Shown here: piece by piece, positions 26,801 to 35,971 of the stretch | How the letters are laid out: each line of letters begins with the position of its first letter | Numbering within the stretch: position 1 is the first letter of the stretch | Source of the DNA: Pedobacter cryoconitis | Lineage (GTDB): Bacteria; Bacteroidota; Bacteroidia; Sphingobacteriales; Sphingobacteriaceae | NCBI RefSeq assembly: GCF_014200605.1 | Contig: NZ_JACHCE010000001.1 | Coordinates: 1,178,001 to 1,242,000 of the forward strand | Direction: 5' to 3' | DNA length: 64,000 nucleotides | Notes under the pieces: model-generated | The model's database searches: none | Told to the model about the DNA's origin: nothing | Seen by the model: the letters and a program-made list of their open reading frames with translations, nothing else | Position numbers and translations under genes: made by a program

Positions 26801-29800
26801 ATGAAAAAGTCAGCAGTGACTAATCAATTAATTTTTAAAGTAATGCGTTTTTTTACTCTCCTGTACATCCTGATCTCTGTAATGCTGGTTGCCGGACAGG
26901 CATCCCCTTTAAAAGCACAGGAGTTAACCAACAGGGTCAGTTTCAATTTTAAGCATGGTACACTGGCAGAATTGCTCAGGAACATCGAAAAGAAAACGAG
27001 CCTTACTTTTGTCTATACCAATAAGGACATCGGCATCAACCAGTCTGTAAGTATGATCAAAGTGGATGACGAACTGGTCAGTACTTTACTTAACCGGGTG
27101 TTAGGCCCGATGCAACTCACTTATATTGTTCAGAATAATCAGGTAATTATTAAAAAATCATCGGGAATTAAAGGTAAAGTTACGGACGAAAAAGGATTAC
27201 CAATACCCGGGGCAAGTGTGATTGAGAAAGGAAGCTCCAATGGGACGACCACAAATTTTAATGGTGATTTTAGTCTGAATGTACATGATCCTGCTGCAAC
27301 AATCCTTTTCAGGATGATGGGCTACCAAAGCAAAGAACAGGCCTTGAACGGAGAAACAGTCATTAATGTCAGTTTAATTCCGGATCAGACAGCTTTATCG
27401 GAAGTTGTAGTGACTGCACTCGGGATCAGACGTTCCGAAAAAGCACTTGGTTATTCTATAGCTACAGTGGAAGGGGCCGATCTGAATACCGTAAAGGAAG
27501 TTAACGTAGTCAATTCGCTGGCTGCAAAAATACCCGGGGTAAATATTGTAAGTACAGGTTCTGACCCTGGTTCTACTGCGTTGATCACCATCAGGGGACA
27601 ATCTTCTATTGCAACTGACAACCAGCCTTTGTTTGTTGTAGATGGTGTACCAGTTGCACATTCGCTGCGTACGCCGGCAACAGTAGGCCGTTCTTCTGTA
27701 GATTACGGTAGCCCTGTGGCTGATGTAAGCCCTGATGACATTGAAAGTATTACCGTACTGAAAGGGGCAAGTGCTGCGGCTTTATATGGGAGCAGAGCTG
27801 GTAGTGGTGTGGTGCTGATCACCACAAAAAGCGGTTCTGGCAGTAAAAAAGGAATGGGTGTCAGCTTAAATTCCAATGCGATGTTTGACCAGGCCTGGTT
27901 ATTTCCTCATTTCCAGCATCAGTTTGGGGCAGGAAGCTATACCGATGATCCGGCCTCTTCAACTTCTGGTGCCTGGGGCCCGAGGCTTGATGCGGGAACC
28001 AAACACCTGCAATGGAACAGTCCGCTTGACGCCAATGGAAAAGCAGTACCTACAGACTGGGTTTCCTATCCGGATAATGCAAAGAATTTCTTTAGAACAG
28101 GATCAACTTATACCAACAATATCGCGATCACCGGAAAAAATGCGGATGGGAATTATAGGTTATCCTATACCAATCTGGTTAATAAAGGGATTGTACCCAA
28201 TACAGATCTTAACAGAAATACTTTAAACCTGGCGGCAACTTATGTACTGCATCCTAAAGTAAGGATCAGTACTAATCTGGGCTATGTGAGCAATACCAGC
28301 GATAACCGCCCATCATCTTACCGGGAAAGCGTAACGCAAATGGTTTATTCTATGCCTGCCAATATGAACATTAAAGATCTTCAGAATTACTGGAAACCAG
28401 GCAGGGAAGGAATTGAGCAATTTTCTCCTGATGATTCTGATAACCCTTATTTTGTGGCTTATGAACATATCAATGCTTATGACAGAAACCGTCTGACAGG
28501 AAATGTGCAGGCAATTATTGACCTGAGACAGGATTTAAGCCTGATGGTGCGTACGGGATTGGATATGTATAATGAAGAACATGAAACTAAACGTCCTTTC
28601 AGCTCTAAAAGGTTTAAGTTTGGTGGTTACAGCGTTGATAAGAATTATTTCAGCGAAATGAACTCTGATTTCCTGTTAAGTTATAAGAAGACACTCAATC
28701 AGAACTGGTCTTTTGGTGTTTCTTTTGGAGGTAACCAGATGAGCCAGACCAGCCGCAGCAGTGCGCAGGGGACTGAAAGTCTGAGTATTCCCGGTGTTTA
28801 TAACATTGGAAATGCACAGGCGGGTACTATTGTGAACTCACAGTATAATTCACGTAAACATATCAATAGTATTTATGGATTAGGACAGGCGTCTTTTAAA
28901 GATATGGTATTTGTAGATGTAACCGGAAGAAATGACTGGTCAAGTACTTTACCTGCTCAAAATAATTCTTATTTCTATCCTTCGGTCTCTTTAAGTGCGG
29001 TATTGACCGATATATTCAAAGTGAAATCTAATGTTTTATCTTTTGCTAAAATCAGGGCGAACTGGGCACAGGTAGGAAGTGATACAGACCCTTATCAATT
29101 GTATAACAGTATTCCTTTTAACCAGGATTGGGGAGATGTGAAAAGGGCAACTATAGAGTTTAACCTCAAAAATAACTTCCTGAAACCAGAGATTGCAACT
29201 TCTTATGAGTTTGGTACAGACTTAAGGTTCTTATCGGGCAGAATCGGACTGGATCTGACCTGGTATAAAACGAATAAAAGAAACCAGATCATTAATATTC
29301 CTACGACCATAGCTTCGGGAGCTTCAAACCGGTTGATTAATGCAGGAAATATTCAAAATAGCGGATGGGAGATTGGTTTAAATGCAGTACCTGTTCAGGG
29401 GGCTTTTAAATGGGAAATGAGTGCAAACTTCACCAAAAATGAGAACAAAGTAATTTCTTTACTTGCTGGTCTTCCAGAATACTCTATGGGGAGTGCCGAT
29501 GGCGATAATATTCGTTATTTAATAAAAGAAGGAACTAAAATAGGTGATTTTTATACACCTAGTTATACGAAAATAGCGAGCGGCCCGCATCAGGGGGAAG
29601 CCTTACTGGATAAAAACGGACATTATATCCGCAATACGGCAGAATATGTGAAAGTTGGTAATTATAATCCTGATTTTACGGTAGGCTTTAGCAATACTTT
29701 CAGCTACAAAGGTTTTACGCTTAATGTTTTACTGGATTGGAGAAAAGGTGGTAATTTTTATTCTTATGTAGTTAAAAATCTGCTTACAGGTGGTTTGACA

Positions 29801-30253
29801 GACAATACGATTGCTGGCAGGGATGCACAGACGGGCGGCCTGGCCTGGGTAGATTCACAGGGAACCAAAAGGAATGACGGAATGATTATTCCTGGATATA
29901 TCGCGAATGGCGATGGTACATTCAGAGAAAATAATGTAGTGATTGCTGCATCTGATTTTTATGATAATACTTATAACAAATTCTATGAACGCTTAACCTA
30001 TTCTGCTTCATTCCTTAAAATCAGAGAAGCTTCTTTAACCTACGTTTTTACTAAAAATATGCTGCGTAAGCTGCCGGTAAATAACCTGTCTGTTTCTTTG
30101 ATTGGCAGGAATTTATATACCTGGACTGCGAATGGTTTAGGATATGATCCTGAAACGACTATGAGTATCAGCGATGGATTTAAACAAGGGGTTGGCCATT
30201 GGACTTTGCCAGGAACCCGCTCTTATGGTGTGAAATTAAGTTGTAATTTTTAA
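26801..30253 (+). CDS. SusC/RagA family TonB-dependent receptor with STN signalling domain
   Basis: The ATG at 26801 is chosen over the in-frame ATG at 26732. It opens into a signal peptide ('FFTLLYILISVMLVAGQASPLKAQE'-type, ending near residue 45), while the longer form would run through hairpin 2. The product is about 1150 residues. An STN (secretin/TonB short N-terminal) domain ('FKHGTLAELLRNIEKKTSLTF') is followed by a carboxypeptidase-regulatory-like domain ('GKVTDEKGLPIPGASV'), the plug ('VVVTALGIRRSEKALGYS', 'PLFVVDGVPV', 'AALYGSRAGSGVVLITTK') and a beta barrel. The STN domain and the preceding sigma/FecR genes indicate that substrate binding is signalled to the ECF sigma factor. It lies 11 bp before susD. 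Confidence 0.96.
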   Translation: MKKSAVTNQLIFKVMRFFTLLYILISVMLVAGQASPLKAQELTNRVSFNFKHGTLAELLRNIEKKTSLTFVYTNKDIGINQSVSMIKVDDELVSTLLNRVLGPMQLTYIVQNNQVIIKKSSGIKGKVTDEKGLPIPGASVIEKGSSNGTTTNFNGDFSLNVHDPAATILFRMMGYQSKEQALNGETVINVSLIPDQTALSEVVVTALGIRRSEKALGYSIATVEGADLNTVKEVNVVNSLAAKIPGVNIVSTGSDPGSTALITIRGQSSIATDNQPLFVVDGVPVAHSLRTPATVGRSSVDYGSPVADVSPDDIESITVLKGASAAALYGSRAGSGVVLITTKSGSGSKKGMGVSLNSNAMFDQAWLFPHFQHQFGAGSYTDDPASSTSGAWGPRLDAGTKHLQWNSPLDANGKAVPTDWVSYPDNAKNFFRTGSTYTNNIAITGKNADGNYRLSYTNLVNKGIVPNTDLNRNTLNLAATYVLHPKVRISTNLGYVSNTSDNRPSSYRESVTQMVYSMPANMNIKDLQNYWKPGREGIEQFSPDDSDNPYFVAYEHINAYDRNRLTGNVQAIIDLRQDLSLMVRTGLDMYNEEHETKRPFSSKRFKFGGYSVDKNYFSEMNSDFLLSYKKTLNQNWSFGVSFGGNQMSQTSRSSAQGTESLSIPGVYNIGNAQAGTIVNSQYNSRKHINSIYGLGQASFKDMVFVDVTGRNDWSSTLPAQNNSYFYPSVSLSAVLTDIFKVKSNVLSFAKIRANWAQVGSDTDPYQLYNSIPFNQDWGDVKRATIEFNLKNNFLKPEIATSYEFGTDLRFLSGRIGLDLTWYKTNKRNQIINIPTTIASGASNRLINAGNIQNSGWEIGLNAVPVQGAFKWEMSANFTKNENKVISLLAGLPEYSMGSADGDNIRYLIKEGTKIGDFYTPSYTKIASGPHQGEALLDKNGHYIRNTAEYVKVGNYNPDFTVGFSNTFSYKGFTLNVLLDWRKGGNFYSYVVKNLLTGGLTDNTIAGRDAQTGGLAWVDSQGTKRNDGMIIPGYIANGDGTFRENNVVIAASDFYDNTYNKFYERLTYSASFLKIREASLTYVFTKNMLRKLPVNNLSVSLIGRNLYTWTANGLGYDPETTMSISDGFKQGVGHWTLPGTRSYGVKLSCNF

Positions 30254-30264
30254 GTATAGCAAAG

Positions 30265-31746
30265 ATGAAATTGAAATATATAACCATTTTAGTATTGACT
30301 TTAACGGTAATGAGTGCCTGTAAAAAGGACTTCGATAAAATTAATACGAACCCTAATTCCCCGCAAACAACCAATACAGAATTTTTAATGTCCGATGTGC
30401 TGGTCTCATCCGCTTATGCCTACCAGGAAAATGCAGTGAACAGAAGACCTGCATCTGCAGCCAGATATCTTACACTGGTACGGAATACCGGGTATGATCT
30501 GTTTGTCTGGGGACCTGTTGACTGGAATGATATTTTTGCACGTTTATCGGTGAATAAAACCTTTATGGAAACTGCTTCGGGCAGGGGCGAAAATCAATAT
30601 ATTGCTGTCGGTAAGATTATGAAAGCATTTAATTTCGGATATCTGACGGATTTGTATGGTGATGTGCCTTATTCTCAGGCCTTAAAGTCTAAAGAGAGTA
30701 ATGTCACTACGCCTGAATACGATAAACAGGAAGTAATTTATCCGGATCTGCTGCTTGAACTTCGGGAAGCGAATGACCTGCTGAAAAATCCGGGTGGTGA
30801 GATTAATGCAAAAGCTGATGTCATTTATAAAGGGAAGGCTTTGCAATGGCGGAAATTTGCTAATACCCTGCGTTTAAGAATGCTGCTCAGGATAGCCAAA
30901 ACATATCCTGCTGCTTTTACTGAGATGCAGGAGATTATCAACAGCCCGGCTGTATACCCGGTTTTCGAAAGCAGCAGTGATAATGCAGAAATGGCCTATC
31001 TTGGAAATATTGCAGCTTATAGCTGGCCGGGTGGCCCACTGGCGATGATTGATTTTGATTACCTGAAAACAAAAGTTAGTAAAGAGCTGGTTGACAGGTT
31101 GATTTTAAGAAATGACCCGAGATTGGGTATATGGGTAGAACCTGTAAAAAGTACTGTTGGTTCAACAGTTGACCTGAACAAATATGTAGGTGTACCCAAT
31201 GCAATAGATGCGCCCTCTGCATATAATGGTGGTGAAGATCATGTTTCTGTTTTCTCTTCTTCTTTTTTCAGGAAAAATGGCGGGGCAACAAACCCGGTAC
31301 TTAAAGCAAGTTTAATTACTTATACTGAGATGTGCTTTATCCTGGCAGAGGGGATGCAGAAAGGCAGGATTACTGTTCCCGGAGAATCGGCAGAATCTAT
31401 GTACTATAAAGGGATTAAAGAATCGATGAATACTTATGGTGTAGCTGCGGCAGCAAATGCTTCCGGTTATTATGCACAAACACTGGTTAAATATGACGGC
31501 TCTTTAGAGCAGCTCATCACTCAAAAGTGGCTTGCTATGTTATTCAAAGGGGCAGAGGGCTGGTTTGATCAGCGTCGTACAGGTTTCCCCGCTTTTGTTA
31601 CAGGACCGCTTGCCGGAGGCAAAGGTATTCCAAAACGCTATGTTTTTCCAGATGCTGAAAGCGCCTTAAATAATACCAATTATCAAAAAGCAATCGCTGT
31701 TTTTGGTCCTGATAATGAATCTACCTTAATGTGGTATCTTAAATAA
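30265..31746 (+). CDS. SusD-like outer-membrane lipoprotein (SusD/RagB superfamily)
   Basis: This 493-residue lipoprotein has a lipobox at Met-Ser-Ala-Cys19 followed by Lys-Lys. 'DFDKINTNPNSPQTTNTEFLM' is the typical start of SusD_2-type proteins. The helical region 'KIMKAFNFGYLTDLYGDVPYSQAL' and the C-terminal 'LITQKWLAMLFKGAEGWFDQRRTGFP' match the family. It forms the binding lid of the SusC channel just upstream. The following two genes are phosphoesterases, so the ligand may be phosphate-bearing. That is inference from context only. Confidence 0.95.
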   Translation: MKLKYITILVLTLTVMSACKKDFDKINTNPNSPQTTNTEFLMSDVLVSSAYAYQENAVNRRPASAARYLTLVRNTGYDLFVWGPVDWNDIFARLSVNKTFMETASGRGENQYIAVGKIMKAFNFGYLTDLYGDVPYSQALKSKESNVTTPEYDKQEVIYPDLLLELREANDLLKNPGGEINAKADVIYKGKALQWRKFANTLRLRMLLRIAKTYPAAFTEMQEIINSPAVYPVFESSSDNAEMAYLGNIAAYSWPGGPLAMIDFDYLKTKVSKELVDRLILRNDPRLGIWVEPVKSTVGSTVDLNKYVGVPNAIDAPSAYNGGEDHVSVFSSSFFRKNGGATNPVLKASLITYTEMCFILAEGMQKGRITVPGESAESMYYKGIKESMNTYGVAAAANASGYYAQTLVKYDGSLEQLITQKWLAMLFKGAEGWFDQRRTGFPAFVTGPLAGGKGIPKRYVFPDAESALNNTNYQKAIAVFGPDNESTLMWYLK

Positions 31747-31773
31747 TTTTTAATAATTACTAATCATTACAGA

Positions 31774-33057
31774 ATGAATTTTTTCAATATATTAACTTTT
31801 TTATTCGTTTTTTTTATTGCTTCTTTCTTTTACAAAGCAGAGGCACAGGATTTTGCTCCTAAAGTATACCCGGACAGGGTAATCCTGACCTGGACAGAAA
31901 ATCCTGCGGTTAGCCAGACTGTGACCTGGCGTACAGATACGACAATTTTAGGGTCTAAAGCGCAAATTAAAGAAGAAGATTCCAGCCCATCTATGGAACA
32001 GGCAATTACCAGTTATGATGCAGATTCCCGTATCCTGTCGGGAGGGAATAATTATATAACGGCAAACTATCATCATGTGACTTTTAATAAGCTGAAACCA
32101 AATACGGTTTATGCTTACCGTGTTGGTTCAGGAGAATACTGGAGTGAATGGTTCCAGTTTACGACAGCTTCACAGACAGATAAACCATTTTCTTTTATTT
32201 ACCTGGGTGATGCCCAGAATGATATCCGTTCTAAATGGTCGAGGGTAATCCGCAAAGCATTTTCACATCAGCCGGATGCCAGGTTTATCATTCATACAGG
32301 TGATCTGATTAACCGCTCTGATAATGATACAGAATGGGGTGAATGGCATTATGGAGGTGGATTTATTAACGGGATGATACCAAGTATCCCTTCTCCGGGA
32401 AACCATGAGTATATAAGAAATAAACAAAGGGTACTGACCCTTGACCCGCATTGGGGTGTACAATATACTTTACCGGCTAATGGCCCTAAGGGACTGGAAA
32501 AATCTGTTTATTATGTAGATTATCAAAATGTAAGGGTGATCTCTCTGGATTCTCAAATGATCATTCTGGATGAGGAATCTGCTAAAATTCAGTACCAGTG
32601 GCTGGAAAAGGTTCTCAGAGAAAATACCAATTTATGGACTGTGGTTACTTTTCATCATCCTATTTTTTCAACAGCGAAAAGCAGGGACAATAAAGAGTTC
32701 AGAGAAAGGTTTAAGCCTTTGTTTGATCAATACCATGTTGATTTAGTACTGCAGGGGCATGATCATACTTACAGCAGGGGACAAAATCTGCCAAGGGGGC
32801 TTTCGGGCAGAGAAGCCAGCGGGCCGGTTTACCTGGTTTCTGTTTCAGGACCTAAAATGTATAAGGTTGACGGCGCTAAATGGATGAATGTTTCTTTAGA
32901 AAATACGCAGTTGTTCCAGCTGATCCATATTGATCATCAGGATCTGAAATTTGAGGCTTATAAAACATCAGGAGAGTTATTTGATGCTTTTTCTCTGAAA
33001 AAAATCAGTAAAGACCAGGCTGCAGTATTTACAGATTTGAATCCTGCAAAGAAATAG
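31774..33057 (+). CDS. Purple-acid-phosphatase-like metallophosphoesterase
   Basis: This 427-residue secreted protein has a signal peptide ('FLFVFFIASFFYKAEAQ'), an N-terminal fibronectin-III-like purple acid phosphatase domain ('VILTWTENPAVSQTVTWRTDT') and a calcineurin-like catalytic domain. All metal-binding motifs are present: 'LGDAQND', 'HTGDLINR', 'PGNHEY', 'FHHP' and 'QGHDHTYSRG'. It should remove phosphate from monoesters (or act on diesters) in the periplasm or at the surface. It sits 27 bp after susD and before a glycerophosphodiesterase, so the pair could release phosphate and glycerol-phosphate from the imported substrate. Confidence 0.93.
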   Translation: MNFFNILTFLFVFFIASFFYKAEAQDFAPKVYPDRVILTWTENPAVSQTVTWRTDTTILGSKAQIKEEDSSPSMEQAITSYDADSRILSGGNNYITANYHHVTFNKLKPNTVYAYRVGSGEYWSEWFQFTTASQTDKPFSFIYLGDAQNDIRSKWSRVIRKAFSHQPDARFIIHTGDLINRSDNDTEWGEWHYGGGFINGMIPSIPSPGNHEYIRNKQRVLTLDPHWGVQYTLPANGPKGLEKSVYYVDYQNVRVISLDSQMIILDEESAKIQYQWLEKVLRENTNLWTVVTFHHPIFSTAKSRDNKEFRERFKPLFDQYHVDLVLQGHDHTYSRGQNLPRGLSGREASGPVYLVSVSGPKMYKVDGAKWMNVSLENTQLFQLIHIDHQDLKFEAYKTSGELFDAFSLKKISKDQAAVFTDLNPAKK

Positions 33058-33126
33058 TGTAAGGGCTGAGATGAAATTTTTTATAGTCAGGGCCATATTG
33101 TAAATAATTGATAACTAATATGTTTG

Positions 33127-33966
33127 ATGAATTCTTGTAAAATAATACTCACAACGACGCTGATCTGCCTGGTTTCCCTGGTGCAGGGACAGGAAAAACC
33201 TTTGCCACTGCCAAAATGTAAAAATGGTTTTATCGTGATTGCCCATCGGGGCAGTCACCTGGTGAAACCCGAAAATACTTTAGCGGCAATTGAAGAAGCC
33301 ATTCAGCTTGGTGCAGATTACGTTGAAATAGATCTGCGTACAACCAAAGATGGCGCTCTGGTATTGAGTCACAATGAAACTGTAGATCAGCAAACCAATG
33401 GTATCGGCAGGGTAAGAGATTTGAAGCTGGAGGAAATCAAAAACCTTTTGGTAAAAAGCAGGGATGGGGATGTTTATCGCATTCCTTCATTTACTGAGGT
33501 TCTGAAAATCTGTAAAAACAGGATTAATATTTATCTTGATTTTAAAGATGCGGATGCTGAATTGAGCTATCGGGAAATCAAAGCAGCAGCAATGGAAAAT
33601 CAAATCCTGGTTTATCTGAATAAGGCTGATCAGTATGTGGACTGGAAAAGAACAGCTCCTGAGATGCCTTTAATGAGTTCTTTGTCAAAAGCTATCAAAA
33701 CGAAGGAAGAATTAGAAGCCAGTCTTGCTCAACATGCTTTGCAAGCCGTTGATAATATTACTGATCCGGTTATTCTGGCTGCTTTGAGAGAAAAGGGAAT
33801 AAGTGTTTTTCTGGATGTTCAAAGTACGGATGAAAACCCGGCTAAGTGGAAAGCTGCGATGCGCAAAGGGGTACAGGGCGTACAAACTGATCACCCTGGC
33901 GATTTAATCAGTTATTTAAAAAAGTATAAGCTGCGTGATGGTGATCCCGAAGTGAAAATTAAATGA
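33127..33966 (+). CDS. Glycerophosphodiester phosphodiesterase (GDPD family)
   Basis: The ATG at 33127 is preferred to the TTG at 33124. The roughly 279-residue protein has a signal peptide ('LTTTLICLVSLVQGQ') and the GDPD TIM-barrel motifs: 'VIAHRGSHLVKPENTLAAI', 'ADYVEIDLRTTKDGALVLSH' and the C-terminal 'GVQGVQTDHPGDLISYL'. The usual His-Asp after the second catalytic His is His-Asn here ('SHNETVD'). It hydrolyses glycerophosphodiesters to glycerol 3-phosphate and an alcohol. It is the last gene of the sigma/FecR/SusCD/phosphatase locus and is followed by a strong terminator. Confidence 0.93.
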   Translation: MNSCKIILTTTLICLVSLVQGQEKPLPLPKCKNGFIVIAHRGSHLVKPENTLAAIEEAIQLGADYVEIDLRTTKDGALVLSHNETVDQQTNGIGRVRDLKLEEIKNLLVKSRDGDVYRIPSFTEVLKICKNRINIYLDFKDADAELSYREIKAAAMENQILVYLNKADQYVDWKRTAPEMPLMSSLSKAIKTKEELEASLAQHALQAVDNITDPVILAALREKGISVFLDVQSTDENPAKWKAAMRKGVQGVQTDHPGDLISYLKKYKLRDGDPEVKIK

Positions 33967-33987
33967 TAAGATTATATGATAAATGAG

Positions 33988-34023
33988 AAGACCTTTCTGC
34001 CGGATTTTTGGCAGAAAGGTCTT
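33988..34023 (+). terminator. Intrinsic terminator after the GDPD gene
   Basis: AAGACCTTTCTGCC (33988-34001) pairs perfectly with GGCAGAAAGGTCTT (34010-34023) around an 8-nt loop, followed by TGTTTAT. It starts 22 bp after the GDPD stop and closes the region-D locus. The convergent cupin gene ends 67 bp beyond, so the element may work in both directions. Confidence 0.85.
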
Positions 34024-34090
34024 TGTTTATAGTTGTCCGGAGCAATTATATGATCCGGAGTTAAGGTGTCTTTTGAGGTTATTTTCCAGT

Positions 34091-34426
34091 CTAAAGAAGT
34101 TTGAAATCTTCACGGACAGGATCGAATATGTCAATCAGTTTGCAGTCGGTAATTGCAGTACCGCCATGAGGGATATTTGGAGGAATAACAGCAAAAGTAC
34201 CTGTGTCCAATACCTTTGCAATCCCATCTACAGTAAGTTCAAACTGACCTTCGATGACAAATACACATTGGTGATTGATATGCTGATGTATCGCTGATAC
34301 ACTTCCTGCTTTGACTTCAAGAAAGTTGATTGTATTGTTTTCTGTATGGATAATCTTCGATAAATAACCCGGTGTTAACTCTTTAGTTGGAATATCGGAA
34401 AAATGATTAAAAATTGGGTTCTGCAT
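34091..34426 (-). CDS. Small cupin-domain protein
   Basis: This 111-residue single-cupin protein carries the two conserved cupin motifs. Motif 1 is '[20 protein letters not shown]', with His ligands and the Gly before the strand. Motif 2 is '[14 protein letters not shown]'. Such proteins are metal-binding enzymes or sensors whose substrate cannot be predicted. The gene starts 4 bp after the GNAT gene on the same strand, so the two are probably co-transcribed. A plus-strand frame overlapping it (33983-34297) is considered non-coding. Confidence 0.9.
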   Translation of the reverse strand: MQNPIFNHFSDIPTKELTPGYLSKIIHTENNTINFLEVKAGSVSAIHQHINHQCVFVIEGQFELTVDGIAKVLDTGTFAVIPPNIPHGGTAITDCKLIDIFDPVREDFKLL

Positions 34427-34430
34427 TTGA

Positions 34431-35144
34431 TTACTGTATTTTTTTTATAAAATAAATATACATTTCTTTTCTTGTCGAAAATCCGGAGTGCTCATAAATT
34501 TTAATTGCACGTTCATTATCCGTACGTACATGTAGAAACGGAGTGCCCGATGCAGTTTTAATGCGCCTGATCTGGCTTAACATCAATTGTTTTGCGTAAC
34601 CTTTGCCCAAATAATCCGGATGTGTACAGACCGCACTGATTTCTGCATATGGTGAAGGATTGAGACGCTGTCCTGCCATAGCTGCCAGTTTGCCATCCTG
34701 AAAGATTCCCTGGTAATGTCCAAACTCAATTGTCCTTTCTGTAAATGGCCCCGGGTTGGTCAGCCTGGTTAATGCCAGCATTTCAGGAATATGTTCCCGG
34801 GTTAAAGGAACCATGACTGCTTCTATTTCAGCAGGTGGCTCAGGTTGATCATAAACCATTTGAAAAGCGGAAATATTACCCAATACTTTCCAGGTTTCAG
34901 GGATTTTTACGGCTACAGGACTGACAAAACCTATCGGGTTGTCATGCGGGATCAGTTCATGGAGTCTTTGGAAATTCTCTGCTGAATATTCTTTTAGTCC
35001 TATAAAAGGGGAAATCTTTTCATCGAAATATTTAACCTGCCCATCGCTGTTTGAAAATTGCTTATTTCCAGTAATTAATGCGTTCCATACCGGATTATCT
35101 AATATATGATCCATAGGGGTAAACCTAAAAAAATCATCAGACAT
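34431..35144 (-). CDS. GNAT family acetyltransferase (FR47-like)
   Basis: This 237-residue protein has a C-terminal GNAT fold: '[20 protein letters not shown]', then '[18 protein letters not shown]' as the acetyl-CoA loop, and '[29 protein letters not shown]'. This arrangement is typical of FR47-like members. The N-terminal 110 residues are an extra domain found in that subgroup. The acceptor is unknown. It is probably in a two-gene unit with the cupin gene (4-bp gap) and is divergent from the DUF2461 gene. Confidence 0.9.
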   Translation of the reverse strand: MSDDFFRFTPMDHILDNPVWNALITGNKQFSNSDGQVKYFDEKISPFIGLKEYSAENFQRLHELIPHDNPIGFVSPVAVKIPETWKVLGNISAFQMVYDQPEPPAEIEAVMVPLTREHIPEMLALTRLTNPGPFTERTIEFGHYQGIFQDGKLAAMAGQRLNPSPYAEISAVCTHPDYLGKGYAKQLMLSQIRRIKTASGTPFLHVRTDNERAIKIYEHSGFSTRKEMYIYFIKKIQ

Positions 35145-35190
35145 AAAAATCTTATCAGCGTCAGATTTAAATATAACTTATTACAGGTAC

Positions 35191-35198
35191 TATCTTTG
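35191..35198 (+). promoter_or_regulatory. Candidate Bacteroidota -7 element upstream of the DUF2461 gene
   Basis: TATCTTTG matches the Bacteroidota -7 consensus TAnnTTTG and lies 41 bp before the start codon at 35239. No convincing TTG -33 box was seen at the usual distance, so the assignment is tentative. Confidence 0.45.
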
Positions 35199-35238
35199 CT
35201 TGGATTGATTTTAATACTATCAAAAGATCACAGCAAAT

Positions 35239-35934
35239 ATGGCAAATTCGAATTTACAACAACTACGATTACAATCTTCTAATTTTGACTTTCTCGGGCT
35301 TTTAAAGAAAAACAATGACAGAGAATGGTTCAACGCTAATAAAGATGCATTTCAAAAGGAACACGAACAGATAGAAGATTTCGCAGATGCCTTGTTACAG
35401 GAGCTTAATACGCACGATGTGATTGAAACACCTTCAGGAAAAAAGAGCCTGTACCGCATTTACAGAGATACCCGTTTCTCAAAAGATAAAACCCCTTATA
35501 AAACCCATTGGAGCGGGAGCTTTAGACGGGCCAGTAAACAGCGCAGGGGCGGATATCATTTTCATCTGGAAACAGGTAATAATTATATTGCCGGAGGTTT
35601 TTTCGGACCATCCACAGCAGATCTTAAACTGATAAGAGAAGATATATCTTTTGATAGTAAACCGCTAAGGACCATATTAAACAGTGAATCATTTGTGTCA
35701 GCATTTGGAACCTTGAAAGGTGAACAGCTAAAAACCACGCCGAAAGGTTTTGATGCCAATGACGAAGCTATTGACTTATTGCGTTATAAACAGTTTCTTT
35801 TAATCCGGAAATTCTCTGATGCAGAAGTTCTCGATGAAAGTTTTTTGGAAAAAGCAGGCGAGACATTTAAAAATATGCGTCCGTTTTTTGACTATATGAG
35901 TGAAGTATTGACTACAGATATCAATGGACTTTAA
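35239..35934 (+). CDS. DUF2461 domain protein (TIGR02453 type)
   Basis: This 231-residue cytosolic protein matches the DUF2461 pattern. 'FLGLLKKNNDREWFNANKDAF' is followed by 'SLYRIYRDTRFSKDKTPYKTHW', then 'GGYHFHLETGNNYIAGGFFGPS' and the C-terminal 'KNMRPFFDYMSEVL'. The family is common in Bacteroidota and its function is not established. The gene is divergent from the GNAT/cupin pair and 37 bp upstream of the antiporter gene. Confidence 0.93.
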   Translation: MANSNLQQLRLQSSNFDFLGLLKKNNDREWFNANKDAFQKEHEQIEDFADALLQELNTHDVIETPSGKKSLYRIYRDTRFSKDKTPYKTHWSGSFRRASKQRRGGYHFHLETGNNYIAGGFFGPSTADLKLIREDISFDSKPLRTILNSESFVSAFGTLKGEQLKTTPKGFDANDEAIDLLRYKQFLLIRKFSDAEVLDESFLEKAGETFKNMRPFFDYMSEVLTTDINGL

Positions 35935-35971
35935 GAATAATAATTATATTTAGGTTCTACCAATTGATGAA

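Noticed and set aside
33983..34297. Plus-strand open frame of 104 codons after the GDPD gene
   Set aside because: It spans the terminator and overlaps the well-supported cupin gene on the other strand; its sequence has no protein-like pattern.
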